64,000 nucleotides of DNA from G965216255 sp965216255 (GTDB lineage: Bacteria; Bacteroidota; Rhodothermia; Rhodothermales; Bin80). The notes under the pieces were generated by a model. It did not search any database, was not told the DNA's origin, and worked only from the letters and a program-made list of their open reading frames with translations. Made by a program: the position numbers and the translations under genes. Shown piece by piece: positions 47,801 to 55,025 of the stretch; positions within the stretch are counted from its first letter, which is position 1; every line of letters starts with the position of its first letter. The stretch is taken from NCBI GenBank assembly GCA_965216255.1, contig OZ244148.1, forward strand, positions 1,364,001-1,428,000, given 5' to 3'.

Positions 47801-48417
47801 CCGTGAATGTAAATCGTGTACGGGTACTGCTTGAGGGAGCATATGGAAAGCACCTTGCCGGCGGCGGGTCGTTGACCCCGTTCGTAGAACTCGGGCTGCG
47901 CAGCGATGGAGGCGACGGCCGCACCGGCCTGGGCGTTGAACTAGGCGGCGGGCTGCGTTTCTCGCAGCCGTCTGCTGGCCTTAGAATAGAAGGCCGTGGC
48001 CGGACGCTGCTGGCGCACGGCGGCGACGTAGATGAGTGGGGCGCCGGCGGTAGCATCGGCTTTACGCCGGGAGAAGGCGGCCGCGGCATGTCCTTTGAAC
48101 TTGGCTCCTCTTCCGGATCAATCGCCAGCGGCATGCAGCGTATCTGGAGCGACCGCGACATGGCGCCCGGTACCTCAGCCTTCGACATCGCACCGCGTCT
48201 GCACTCGCAATTCGGATACGGCCTTGACGTGCGGGGCGGACTACTCCGGCCGTACGGCGGCATGGAGCTTTCTGGCCCCACGGGCGTGAGCACACGCATA
48301 GGTACGCAGTACCGGGTGGGAGCGCGCTTCAGCGTTGGACTGGAGGTCGCCCACTACGCACTGCCGGGCGAAACCAGCGCGGCGCCCATGCTGCGCGGCG
48401 TGGTTTCCATCCGCTAG
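41881..48417 (+). CDS. Giant Ig-like/Calx-beta surface protein with C-terminal beta-barrel
   Basis: The protein has 2178 residues. A signal peptide ends near PALAQ (about 44). A degenerate Calx-beta-like unit spans 45-160 and Ig-like modules with repeated VTITGPS/FSED patterns fill about 273-777. Eight Calx-beta repeats of about 105-115 residues cover about 779-1716, most ending in an Asp-rich TDDDA-type Ca2+ loop. A Gly/Asp-rich linker lies after the first of these. Residues about 1786-2178 form an autotransporter-like outer-membrane beta-barrel with VPYASWTWAAGSSIWASAGF and VELGGGLRF, ending VVSIR. It is probably anchored by the barrel and displays a Ca2+-dependent stalk, as an adhesin or receptor (inference). 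The barrel is paralogous to that of the gene at 55026-59765. A strong terminator follows. Confidence 0.85.
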   Translation: MRQRTFAPFFCSIGVPIERSRRALLFAAFSGALMLGLAVPALAQTIDLGVSPGSLNETAGADNSLEITATLRGNTLPDNVTIAVSVSNLGTDVVDVVQYIDLASIPSITILAGERVGTATPSPTITVVDDDKVNANNVLTFFGTSSGTPAAIINPATLTVYNDDALPVLLARTIDGAVLTLTYDKEMSSNASTKHFTVSVGGRVTDVRSISPSGEDAKKVNLTLVRSAKAGESVSITYDKENRTDNGTPMPLLDAGGNEASSFAMLAVTNTTPVPSVTIARPSAETGPVKDDAFKVEITFSEEMAGFELTDIAVQNGTATNLSSAVQMSDDTEMYTVDITATRQGTVTIGIGAGVATSQRTGTENTAAASLRVTSDQTAPTVSISGPVGTVRGAFTVSVNFSEDVTGADETDLAVPNGTASDWEAVGSSKRNYRATITPRSVETEITVEFPADQAMDLAGNPNTKSNAFTRTVDFAALTVTITGPSTSQNSPWRGGDFDVNIRFSSTVQGFVESDITVTGAGRVQSGSLSGIDRNWTATIEPTGSFSATPIELTVNVPASMVQDAANNNYPASNDLDVWIGVGPQVISITHAGSIVESGEVTITFSDDVRGFSAGDLEIENGRASSLRANSPREYLVTITPGADGDVMVTVPAGAAQSVTVGYGNQRSTTTTFQGYVASPVTITGPSGTVNGDFAVTITFADEDGVTGLVATEIVVSSNATVASLIPSTGRIYTATIVPSSDGTVTVSLPADVAMDDGGVGNRASNTYRVTVDRTAPTAGRVRLNVSPSRITEDAGPTTVTVMATVQGDLYTEERTVTVSVEDSDRSGVVEFNPVAAFRITIDANQRVGTESFVLTPKNNSRDDSNETVTVRGQLDNSDPVVSASIRLIDDDGTDDGGGDGGGDGGGDGVQLSVIPVTLAENAPATEIRVTATVTGDDDATYDEDVVVTVSVDATEATGVVGFESIEDFDIEIRAGRVRGIAFIYLTPIDDDVAEGDATIRFSGTLDNRDPVESADLTLTDDDDTVTELTMSLSPEMVAENAGATPITVTVGLQNGMASTDQTVSVTVAGSGAAGVVQFARVPSFNVTIPAGQSSGQGTFSITPVNNTFDEKNETVKVFGTLGEATVNAEITITDDDAVPTNITLSVSPSEVAESAGPTTVTVTATVDGAFTYATDQTVPISVAGSETSGVVGFASVTDFHVMIARGQRSGTTTFALTPEDDVVDEMDETITISSTHSAVSAPTTLKLTDDDAAPSGILLSLDPTSVDEGAGATRVTVTATVEGGTTFASAQTVDLSAAGSGMAGVVGFAPVPDFSFTITAAEAAGTATFTLNPEDNEVDEADEVVTLSSSNANVRSAVRLTIVDDDETPTGISLALDPSTISEGLGETTVAVTASVQGGTTYGTDQTVGLTVTGTGAPGVVGFAPVSNFELTVRAGEGGARATFAITPENNVVDEENETITVSSSNRLVTASVTLQLLDDDAAPTGVSLAVNPAMVAENAGATSVTVTAMVEGGTTYSTSQAVAVAVAGSGAAGVVGFAPVSGMSVSVPPGAASGSATFTLTPTDNIIDEANETITLTGSHMGTSPTATLTLADDDDAPTGISIAVDPATVSEGAGATSVNVNATVEGGTLYAMDQTVSVTVSGSGNAGAVGFAPVQAFDVLVMAGTASAVGSFTLTPEDNREREADETLTVSGQHLGQVSEATITLVDNDHDVARTQAVTLSVLPEIARAMASSSVGAVANRIGKARSSSDDMALSVGGYSSASSLVQGLRARQTGAPVGWREGLHGTSFTVTPMASAAGLAGRVTIWGEGDYRTFSGNDDIVGWDGKLTGMHLGADASVGGGALVGVAYSRASGAVDYTYSGPNSVRGGSLEGTYDAAMQSIVPYASWTWAAGSSIWASAGFGSGEVEVADAEISNAETADSRQGTLAIGANVRLLRFSSSSAMKTLDLKSEAWQSKMEVDANGSLVDDATVNVNRVRVLLEGAYGKHLAGGGSLTPFVELGLRSDGGDGRTGLGVELGGGLRFSQPSAGLRIEGRGRTLLAHGGDVDEWGAGGSIGFTPGEGGRGMSFELGSSSGSIASGMQRIWSDRDMAPGTSAFDIAPRLHSQFGYGLDVRGGLLRPYGGMELSGPTGVSTRIGTQYRVGARFSVGLEVAHYALPGETSAAPMLRGVVSIR
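44566..44601 (+). repeat. Three tandem 12-bp units coding Gly/Asp linker
   Basis: Three identical copies of GACGGCGGCGGT encode a DGGG-type linker between two Calx-beta repeats of the giant protein. Perfect in-frame short repeats can change in number by slippage without breaking the frame. Confidence 0.9.
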
Positions 48418-48463
48418 TGGGTAGCCGTTGACCGGCCAAATGGGCGCACTTCATGACCATAAC

Positions 48464-48506
48464 AAAGGCCCGTGCACTTCAGTGCGCGGGCCTTTGTCTT
48501 TTTGTG
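48464..48506 (+). terminator. Rho-independent terminator after giant repeat protein
   Basis: A GC-rich hairpin (AAAGGCCCGTGCAC, TTCA loop, GTGCGCGGGCCTTT) is followed by a T-rich tract, 46 bases after the stop. It can also serve the convergent flavoprotein gene from the other side. Confidence 0.85.
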
Positions 48507-48588
48507 CCTGAAACGGTGCCCTCGGGGCCTTTACGCCCCTCTATTACTGGCTGGAGCAGGGTAGCGGCGGCCATTCGGCGTAACCGAC

Positions 48589-49269
48589 TTAACCCGGCTG
48601 CCCAAGGTTCCACTGCACAAGCTCATCTAGGCCCTTGCGCTCAAGATCCGGTACCCGGGCATCCTGCGCTGGATAGCCTACCGGGAAGAGGATGAAGGGC
48701 CGCTCGTTGGCAGGTCGTTGTAGAATCTGGCGCAGAAACCGCATGGGGCTGGGCGTATGCGTCAGCGTAACGAGCCCTATGCTGTGAATGGCGGCAATAA
48801 AGAGCCCACACGCAATCCCGCAGCTCTCCTGGACATAGAAGTTTTTTTGCCTTCCACCGCCTTCTGCCACGCCGAAGGTCTCGGCAAAGCATATTACGAG
48901 CCAGGGGGCAACCTCCAGAAAAGGCTTGTGCCAGTCCGTTCCGAGGGGTGCCAGCGCCTCCAGCCATTCGTCTGACATTCGGTTGTGATAGCTTTCGTGC
49001 TCTTCCTTCTCTGCCGCGAGGCGGATTCTTCGCTTGAGTGCCGGGTTATCTACGGCCACGTATTTCCACGGCTGCCGGTGCGCACCGCTCGGCGCCGTGC
49101 CTGCGGTTAGGATGGCCATTTCTATCAGCCTGCGCGGCACGGCCCGATCGCTGAAGGTCCGCACAGACCGCCGGGCATGCATGCGTTCGTAGAATGCGTG
49201 CGCACGCAACGCCATTTCGGGCTCGGAGAGCGTAGCCTGTTCGTACGGAATATGCGGATAGGTATCCAT
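48589..49269 (-). CDS. Iodotyrosine deiodinase-like nitroreductase-fold flavoprotein
   Basis: The protein has 226 residues. The nitroreductase FMN-binding start is HARRSVRTFSDRAVP (Arg33-Arg34-Ser35), followed by TAGTAPSGAHRQPWKYVAV. The later blocks YVQESCGIACGLFIAAIHSI and PVGYPAQDARVPDLERKGLD closely match animal iodotyrosine deiodinase. The three residues that cap the substrate zwitterion in that enzyme (Glu157, Tyr161, Lys182 in human) align by eye with Glu90, Tyr94 and Lys115 here with no gaps. It may reductively remove halogen from halotyrosines using FMN. It has no membrane segment, unlike the animal protein. It converges on the terminator and stands alone. A general nitroreductase is the alternative. 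Confidence 0.82.
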   Translation of the reverse strand: MDTYPHIPYEQATLSEPEMALRAHAFYERMHARRSVRTFSDRAVPRRLIEMAILTAGTAPSGAHRQPWKYVAVDNPALKRRIRLAAEKEEHESYHNRMSDEWLEALAPLGTDWHKPFLEVAPWLVICFAETFGVAEGGGRQKNFYVQESCGIACGLFIAAIHSIGLVTLTHTPSPMRFLRQILQRPANERPFILFPVGYPAQDARVPDLERKGLDELVQWNLGQPG

Positions 49270-49440
49270 GCTGGCGTAATCTGAGTGCTCTCCAAAATTT
49301 CTCTAACGGCTACAATGTTCAACAGATGCCTAGCCTAAATTACCACGAATAATTGGCACGTAACAATCCCAATTGCAATGCTAACCTGAAGACCCATCAG
49401 GTATCAAGGTTTGGCATTCTCCGTCGAATGCGGCTACGGA

Positions 49441-49716
49441 TTACGCGAAGGTAAGGCGAAGCACTTTGTTGTGTAACCGAGGCAGCGGCTCTTGCGCCTC
49501 TGGGTAGCCAGCTGCTATGAGGTAGGGATGGTTGGCCCTGCGTCCGAGCTTTACGATGATGTTCTGGATGGTAATCGTAACCTTGGCACGGCCTTGGACG
49601 AGCTTGGCAAAGACCGTGCGAGCCTTAGCGGTCTCAATGCCATGCTCGACCCGCAGGGCGAAACCCTTGACGCTGGTAAGCAGTGCGTAGGCATCCGCCA
49701 GCGCGGGCATTCCATC
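49441..49716 (-). pseudogene. Family A transposase, C-terminal fragment (copy 3)
   Basis: The minus-strand segment ALADAYALLTSVKGFALRVE, followed by ARTVFAKLVQGRAKVTI and GRRANHPYLIAAGYPEAQEP, aligns with the last 90 residues of copies 1 and 2. The rest is absent; the fragment abuts a truncated IS110 transposase at about 49720. Confidence 0.75.
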
Positions 49717-49719
49717 GAT

Positions 49720-50274
49720 CAGGTGATGGCCTCCTTCTCCCGTTCATCCATGCGCTCGTGGATGTGGCCAATGTACGCGACGATGCCGCGAAGCACCAAT
49801 TCGCTCGTGGTTATCGAAGACCATGCGGCGTGCTGGCGGTTCTTGGCTGCGGTCAGGTCTTCGACATAGGTGCGCGATCTGGCGCAAATTGAGCGCCTCT
49901 TCCGACGACGGCTGCCACGGTACGAAGTCCCCGCGCCAGGCATAGTCGCTGATCACGGCGGCGTCGATCTTGTAGGTCTTCGAACGCTCCATTGTACAGC
50001 GCCGGTAGTCCTTGAGGACACTAGAACCCAAAGCCATGATTTCGGTCTGTTCGGCGTTGGGCAGGGCCAGCCCCGAATCCAGGCTGTATATGCCCGAGGC
50101 TTCCACGACGACGCGAACAGGGCCATTGCCGAGCCATCGGCGGAGTTGTCTGTGCCCCGCTCGCGTGTTGGCGAACACGCGGCGGGCCAGATTGCCAACG
50201 GCCGTGCGTCGCACGACATCCACCTTGCCCTTGGCGGTATCGCTGCCGGCCCAGGTCACGAAAGGCTTGTGCAT
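49720..50274 (-). pseudogene. IS110-family transposase, N-terminal part
   Basis: ATG 50274 begins MHKPFVTWAGSDTAKGKVDV with the first catalytic Asp of the RuvC-like DEDD domain. VRVVVEASGIYSLDSGLAL carries the Glu, and YKIDAAVISDYAWRGDFVPW the later Asp. A frameshift near 49880 follows LRQIAHLC, after which EDLTAAKNRQHAAWS continues in another frame. The C-terminal Transposase_20 domain with the catalytic Ser is missing. It is related to the copy at 52805-53810. Confidence 0.8.
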
Positions 50275-50500
50275 GGTGGGCTCCGTGTTTAAGTTGAACA
50301 ATTGAAAGTGTCGGCTTCCCGTCCGGCATGTGGATTCATTTGGCGGGCTGCTGCTCACGTACGTGCATTGTTTTAACAGGCTCGGATACTACGGCGGGCT
50401 TGGCCTTGAACCCCCGGCCCGGCATGCATGAGCAGGCCGGGCCGGGGGCTGCCGCAGGCTCTGCTTTGAGGCGGCCTCATAATCTTGCAACCACATTCCG
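50275..50500 (-). ncRNA. Candidate IS110 bridge RNA region, copy 1
   Basis: This non-coding stretch directly upstream of the IS110 transposase shares ordered blocks with 53811-54035: GTGCATTGT, AGGCTCGG, GGCCTTGAAC, GCATGCAT, GCAGGCTCTGCT and GCGGCCT. A long GC-rich hairpin (CCCCCGGCCCGGC / GCCGGGCCGGGGG) is present here. IS110 elements encode their bridge RNA in this position. The transcript boundaries are not visible. Confidence 0.55.
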
Positions 50501-51062
50501 ACACGGGCAAAATATGCCGGGCCGAGGCCTGCGCTACTTTGTGCCTATGGGTCATTGTTCATGTGATGCGTGATATCACTGTATCCGTTGCGGCAGGCAG
50601 AATCAGGCACGCGCACCGATCTGTCCGTACGTTGCCCGATCGTGAACAGGTGCATGCGGCACACTCGGCTGGATTGCGTCCCATCCCCCAAAGCGCGTAA
50701 ACTGCCTCCAACCCTTATCCCTGGCAGCACGTGGGGATCGCAGCTTCAGACGTATGGTCGACCTCATGGCGTTCTCAGCTGCGTTTATCGTAACACAGGC
50801 TCACCGGCACGTAGCCGAACCTACTTTGGATTGAACACTCTCCGGCACTAAAGCCCCAGGCGGGAGGGCAGGCATAAACCACAGGCCCCCCTACGCAGCT
50901 GGCTGAACGACCTGCAGACGGACCTCACAATTTCTCCGGCCTTTCCCAGAGACAAACTCTCAAGTAGTGTCTCGTAACCTGGTTGTGGGTAGAAACAATA
51001 ATTCCCCTATCAATAAGCTGGGTCTCGCGATGCGTGGCCGTTTATGTGCGTACGCAACGGGA
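50501..51062. other. Gap, nothing recognised
   Basis: No supported gene or repeat lies between the IS110 left end and the UDG-like gene. The sequence is of mixed composition, probably decayed DNA. Confidence 0.4.
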
Positions 51063-51866
51063 TCACCGGCTCACACTACATGCGTCCACAATCCAACCCG
51101 CAATCTTGCCGGTAATGTCTCCATGCACACCAATACTGGTCTGCAAATTGTAGTTGAAGCCCACTGCCAATACTTCGTTACCCAGATCAAGCCCCGATAC
51201 CTTGTCGACTATTCCCCAAAATGCCAATCCACGCGCGTGTACCATGCCCATCCTGTACCGGTCCCAACCCTCTTGCCGCTGTCGCCGAAGCGAAATCCCC
51301 GCAATTCGCTGAAACAGGTCAACCGCCCCCCTACCATTTATAATCACGATCCTGACGGAGGAATCACGGAGCAGTTGTCCAAGCATGTCCCCTGTGGCCT
51401 CCAGAAGCACGGCACGCCGACGCACACCCAGCTTTCCCCAGCTACGGGCGGTCACGAACGGCATTAAGTGAAGATGGCATGCCTTAACCCGCGCCTGGTA
51501 GTAAGATGCCCCTATTCCCGCCAAAACGCTGTCTAGTGCCATGAACCACCTCATACGCGGGTTTCCACGAAAGTACGTGTGGCAGGACTGCTGCACAATG
51601 AGGCTGTGATCCACGCTTGCGTCGGACCACGACCGGAGGCCAAGCGCTGTCAGTGTGGGCAATCGCCGGGAAGCGCCGCAGAGTTCGCGCCCAGACCTGT
51701 CCGCAAATTCCGATTTGCCAGGGCTAAGGCCCAATGTGGCCACCCTGGCCGCGCGCAGGTCACCCAGCCAAGGCACGGGGCACGCCCATTCCAGAACACC
51801 TGCGTCCGTAACACCAGGTGAGGCGACTGCATCCATCAGCGCCGATGTTGCGAAATTCAGTGGCAT
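51063..51866 (-). CDS. Hypothetical protein with uracil-DNA-glycosylase-like fold
   Basis: The frame has 267 residues. After PVPWLGDLRAARVATLGLSP, a strand-loop like motif 1 of the UDG superfamily (GxxP), come SHTYF-like and SYYQARVKACHLHLMPFV segments. Later VRIVIINGRGAVDLF resembles the strand and loop of the second UDG motif. Canonical catalytic residues are not obvious. Proteins of this type are annotated as hypothetical elsewhere (recollection). It is isolated in IS-rich DNA, with no partner genes. A role in DNA repair or defence is only a guess. The full-length open frame, with no stops, supports a real gene. Confidence 0.5.
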   Translation of the reverse strand: MPLNFATSALMDAVASPGVTDAGVLEWACPVPWLGDLRAARVATLGLSPGKSEFADRSGRELCGASRRLPTLTALGLRSWSDASVDHSLIVQQSCHTYFRGNPRMRWFMALDSVLAGIGASYYQARVKACHLHLMPFVTARSWGKLGVRRRAVLLEATGDMLGQLLRDSSVRIVIINGRGAVDLFQRIAGISLRRQRQEGWDRYRMGMVHARGLAFWGIVDKVSGLDLGNEVLAVGFNYNLQTSIGVHGDITGKIAGWIVDACSVSR

Positions 51867-52670
51867 GGGATATTGACAGGCGATGCCGGCCGGCGAATCC
51901 AGCCGTTGGCACTGCTACGCAGTAAGAATGCTACTCGGGCACTCTGCGAAACATGCGCCTCACAAACATGAGCCCACCGGCTGTGCGGCCATAGCTAACC
52001 TCACAGCAAGAATGGCCAGTATTTTCCCTGGGCCGGCTGCGCGCCGCGGCGCAACTTGGCACCATTCCTGGACTGCTTCCATGACCCATTGCTGACACCA
52101 AAGGCAGCCTTGCGGCAAGAGTTGTTCCACCGCTGCAATGAACGCGCATGCCTGTGTGCAAGGAGAAAATACACAATCTGCAATTAACGTGGCCGCGACA
52201 ACAGGTCGTCATTGCCCGTGAGCTGACGGGCAAACGGCGGATCCACTTTTTCTGCTGCACGGAATAACTGCAGTCATTGAACGCCAATTCGCACGTGAGG
52301 CAGCAGGCCACAATTAGGTCAATACCCTCTCGGGCCAATCCCATCCAATTGGCCGCGACACCGGCAATGTGCTGGAGCCTGTGTGCGCAAAGGAATTGGC
52401 GGAATGGCCCGCCGGATCACAGCAAGACGGCCTTTTCATCCTACCAGGCAATAGCTGCAGCAACGTATCCGTCCGGTGAAATACATCTGATCTGTGTGGA
52501 GGCGTATTCGCAGGCGAATGGCTCAGTCGTGAATGCGGTCGACTCCAGATTCATTGAAGCGTTGCGGCCGCTACCTTGCTGAGCCCGTCAGCGGGCCATC
52601 ATGGGCGGGCTTCACACTACATCCGCGGTCACGCCAAGGCCTGTTGCGTAGCGCGGCGCGCCAGCGACGG
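51867..52670. other. Gap, nothing recognised
   Basis: About 800 bases between the UDG-like gene and an IS66 scrap. Short frames exist but none has a family signature or likely start. Probably decayed mobile DNA. Confidence 0.4.
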
Positions 52671-52795
52671 CTATGCCGCCAATGCAGGCGCGGCTTCGCG
52701 CAGCGTCCTCCAGTGATGCGGCAGCGGTTCGCGGACGTGCTTGTTCGGATGTGTCCGGATACGGGAGAGCACGTCCTTGAGCCAGGTAAACACTC
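52671..52795 (-). pseudogene. IS66-family transposase, C-terminal scrap
   Basis: The minus strand reads FTWLKDVLSRIRTHPNKHVR followed by LPHHW and a stop at 52671. This is the short C-terminal domain that ends IS66 transposases. The rest of the gene is missing; the scrap touches the downstream end of the intact-looking IS110. Confidence 0.6.
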
Positions 52796-52804
52796 TCTTG
52801 AAAG

Positions 52805-53749
52805 TCAAGCGGATTGGAGCGCTACAGCGTACACTTTTGTGCCATTGAAGTCTGTACCGTGTTTGAGCATTCCGCAGATGGCGTGTAACAGTTTGCGCAT
52901 CACGGCCACGATAGCGACCATCGACTTTTTGTTCTTGGCTAGCAGTTTATCGCGGAAGGCGCTTACATTCGGATCGCATTGCATAGCCACAAGGGCGGGC
53001 ATGTACAGGGCTCGTCTAAGGCGCGCGTTGCCGACGCGAGAGATACGCCGTGGTCGATTTACACATGTACCTGATTTGTAGTCCCGTACGTCCATACCCG
53101 CGTAGGCTACCCATGCCCGCACCGAGAGGCCATCTGGCAACATAAGCAACTCTGCCATCAACTCGATCGCGCTACGCATGGCAATACCCGGTATGCTGAG
53201 CAGCAGTGTGTAGGTTTGCCATAACGACGGTGTAGCCCGGATCAGTCGCCCGGCCTGCTTCTGCAGTTCAGAAATACGCCGTTCCAAGTGCCGGAGGTGC
53301 ACTTCCAGATCATTGAGGATCACGCGGCAGGTTGTGGTCGATGCCTTTGCAGCATGCAGAGGATTCCTGGCCGCGGTCCGGTCGTCGACATAGGTCTGGA
53401 TCCTGCGCGCCATTTGCCGCAGCTCAAACACCTCAGGTGCCGGCACCTGCCACGGCACGAATTCCATGCGGTATGCATAATCGCAAATAATGGTGGCGTC
53501 CACCTTGTCGGTCTTGGAACGCTCCATCTTCGAGCGGCGATAGTCCTTGAGCGCACGCGGATTGGCCACCATCACTTCGACGCTTTCGGCTCTGTGCAGG
53601 GCCAGGGCGAGATCCAGGCTGTAGGCTCCGGAGGCTTCGAACACGACACGCACGGGGTGTGTGCCCAGCCAATGAATGAGCTTCTTGTGCCCGGCGGCGC
53701 TGTTATCGAACCTACGGTGCGCAATCTTGCTGTTGGAGCTGCGGCGCAC
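52805..53749 (-). CDS. IS110-family transposase, nearly complete
   Basis: The frame has 314 residues from an internal GTG. It carries the DEDD-domain blocks PVRVVFEASGAYSLDLALAL and SKTDKVDATIICDYAYRMEF, a coiled linker (about 140-165), and the Transposase_20 domain with LLLSIPGIAMRSAIELMAEL and AWVAYAGMDVRDYKSGT. The natural ATG is probably at 53808-53810. From there a run of nine C puts the reading out of frame; eight C would give THAGCDTSQKTVDVVRRSS, aligning with copy 1 and supplying the first catalytic Asp. As it stands the enzyme lacks that Asp unless slippage occurs. The upstream non-coding region is a bridge-RNA candidate. Confidence 0.8.
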   Translation of the reverse strand: MRRSSNSKIAHRRFDNSAAGHKKLIHWLGTHPVRVVFEASGAYSLDLALALHRAESVEVMVANPRALKDYRRSKMERSKTDKVDATIICDYAYRMEFVPWQVPAPEVFELRQMARRIQTYVDDRTAARNPLHAAKASTTTCRVILNDLEVHLRHLERRISELQKQAGRLIRATPSLWQTYTLLLSIPGIAMRSAIELMAELLMLPDGLSVRAWVAYAGMDVRDYKSGTCVNRPRRISRVGNARLRRALYMPALVAMQCDPNVSAFRDKLLAKNKKSMVAIVAVMRKLLHAICGMLKHGTDFNGTKVYAVALQSA

Positions 53750-53794
53750 GACATCTACCGTCTTTTGGGAGGTATCACATCCTGCATGGGTTGT

Positions 53795-53803
53795 GGGGGG
53801 GGG
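53795..53803 (-). repeat. Nine-C homopolymer at start of IS110 transposase
   Basis: On the coding strand nine C follow ATGCACA. Only a length of eight (or 8 plus a multiple of three) keeps the frame into the transposase body. It could be a slippage switch or simple decay. Confidence 0.7.
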
Positions 53804-53810
53804 TGTGCAT

Positions 53811-54035
53811 GGCTTGTGGGGCGGTTATGTTATGGGTGATACGGATTTGCCGGTCTCCCGCCCGGTAGGCTGCCCGTAAGCAGGCAGCGGCTAATGTGCG
53901 TGCATTGTATGCAGGCTCGGCTGCGATCCACGTTGCAGTGATGGCCTTGAACACTCTTCAGCATGCATAAGCGACGGGCGGGGGGCTGCTTTTCCTCGCA
54001 GGCTCTGCTCCAGGGCGGCCTTATAATATTGCAGC
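53811..54035 (-). ncRNA. Candidate IS110 bridge RNA region, copy 2
   Basis: This region upstream of the IS110 transposase matches 50275-50500 in ordered blocks, notably GTGCATTGTA, GGCCTTGAAC and GCAGGCTCTGCTC. The intervening stretches differ, as would be expected for target- and donor-recognition loops. Boundaries are approximate. Confidence 0.55.
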
Positions 54036-54843
54036 CTCCGGCCGAAGTCATTCGGACAGACCACGGCTGCCGCGGTATGGACGGCGCCATGGTCCTCTTC
54101 TTCAAAAACAGACGGCTAAGGTGGCCGCCGCGCTGCCGAAGAGCGTTACTGCTGTAACCTCCTGCCCGAGGACCACCCATTGTGTTAGTTAAGGTTGCGA
54201 TGTGGACGCACGCTGACGGCGTCCAATGCGCATGGGTACGCGGCTTCTTCTCTGCGGTAGGCCCCTACTGTGTATTCCGAGAATCATGACCGGCGCGTTT
54301 TTCCCAGGGGCCGAGGTAGCATGGTTCGACCACGTTTCCGATGCGCGCCGTGAAGACGTCGTTCTGTTCTCATCGCTACTGCAATCAGGACCCTGGCACG
54401 ATACACCTGGCAACTGGTTTTCTTCATGGTCTAACCCGTGTCACGGACTGGAACAGCTAGGTTGTTTCACGACATCCAGGGTCTGTCGCAATAACCGAAG
54501 CTACCATGAGTGTGTGGTCCAACAGCCGAAGTGATCCCGTATGCGCCTGTCCTGGCAATTTTCACGTTCCCGCCTAGTGGATACATATATGTAACCGCAT
54601 GGGTATGGACCATCTTGGCATTTTGTTTACGGACGTACGTCGGCATACGAGACACAAGTCGCGTGCAGAGGCCATTGAGGCGCAACAGCCTTACTTAGAG
54701 CCAGGCGGGGGGCTTTGTTTACATCGCGTGCTCTACGGGAGAGCTATCGGCCACCCGTGGCTTGTAATGGTAACAGCCTCTCTCAGGGAATTCCAAAGAG
54801 GTACTCCCGAAACCTGGCGGCGTTGCGCCAAAGTTAGTTGACG
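54036..54843. other. Gap, nothing recognised
   Basis: About 800 bases beyond the IS110 left end. Several short frames occur, none with a recognisable domain. Confidence 0.4.
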
Positions 54844-55020
54844 GGCGGTGGAGACTGCTGCGCCAAACGGCGTCTCCCGCGCACATATACGCACCATTCA
54901 TTGCTTACCAAACACAGCCTCGAAAATAGGGATCCGAGCTTCGACAACGCCGGGGCCAGCGCTCACGAGTGGCGTCTGTTTCTGTTCAGGCAGTGCAGCC
55001 AGATTGTTGGTCCGCGAGCA
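54844..55020. repeat. Dispersed repeat R, copy 2
   Basis: It matches 15168-15345 in the same orientation, with a few substitutions and a small indel. It ends 6 bases before the stop codon of the large LRR/Calx-beta gene, so the insertion edge lies almost on that gene. Confidence 0.75.
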
Positions 55021-55025
55021 TTTCA

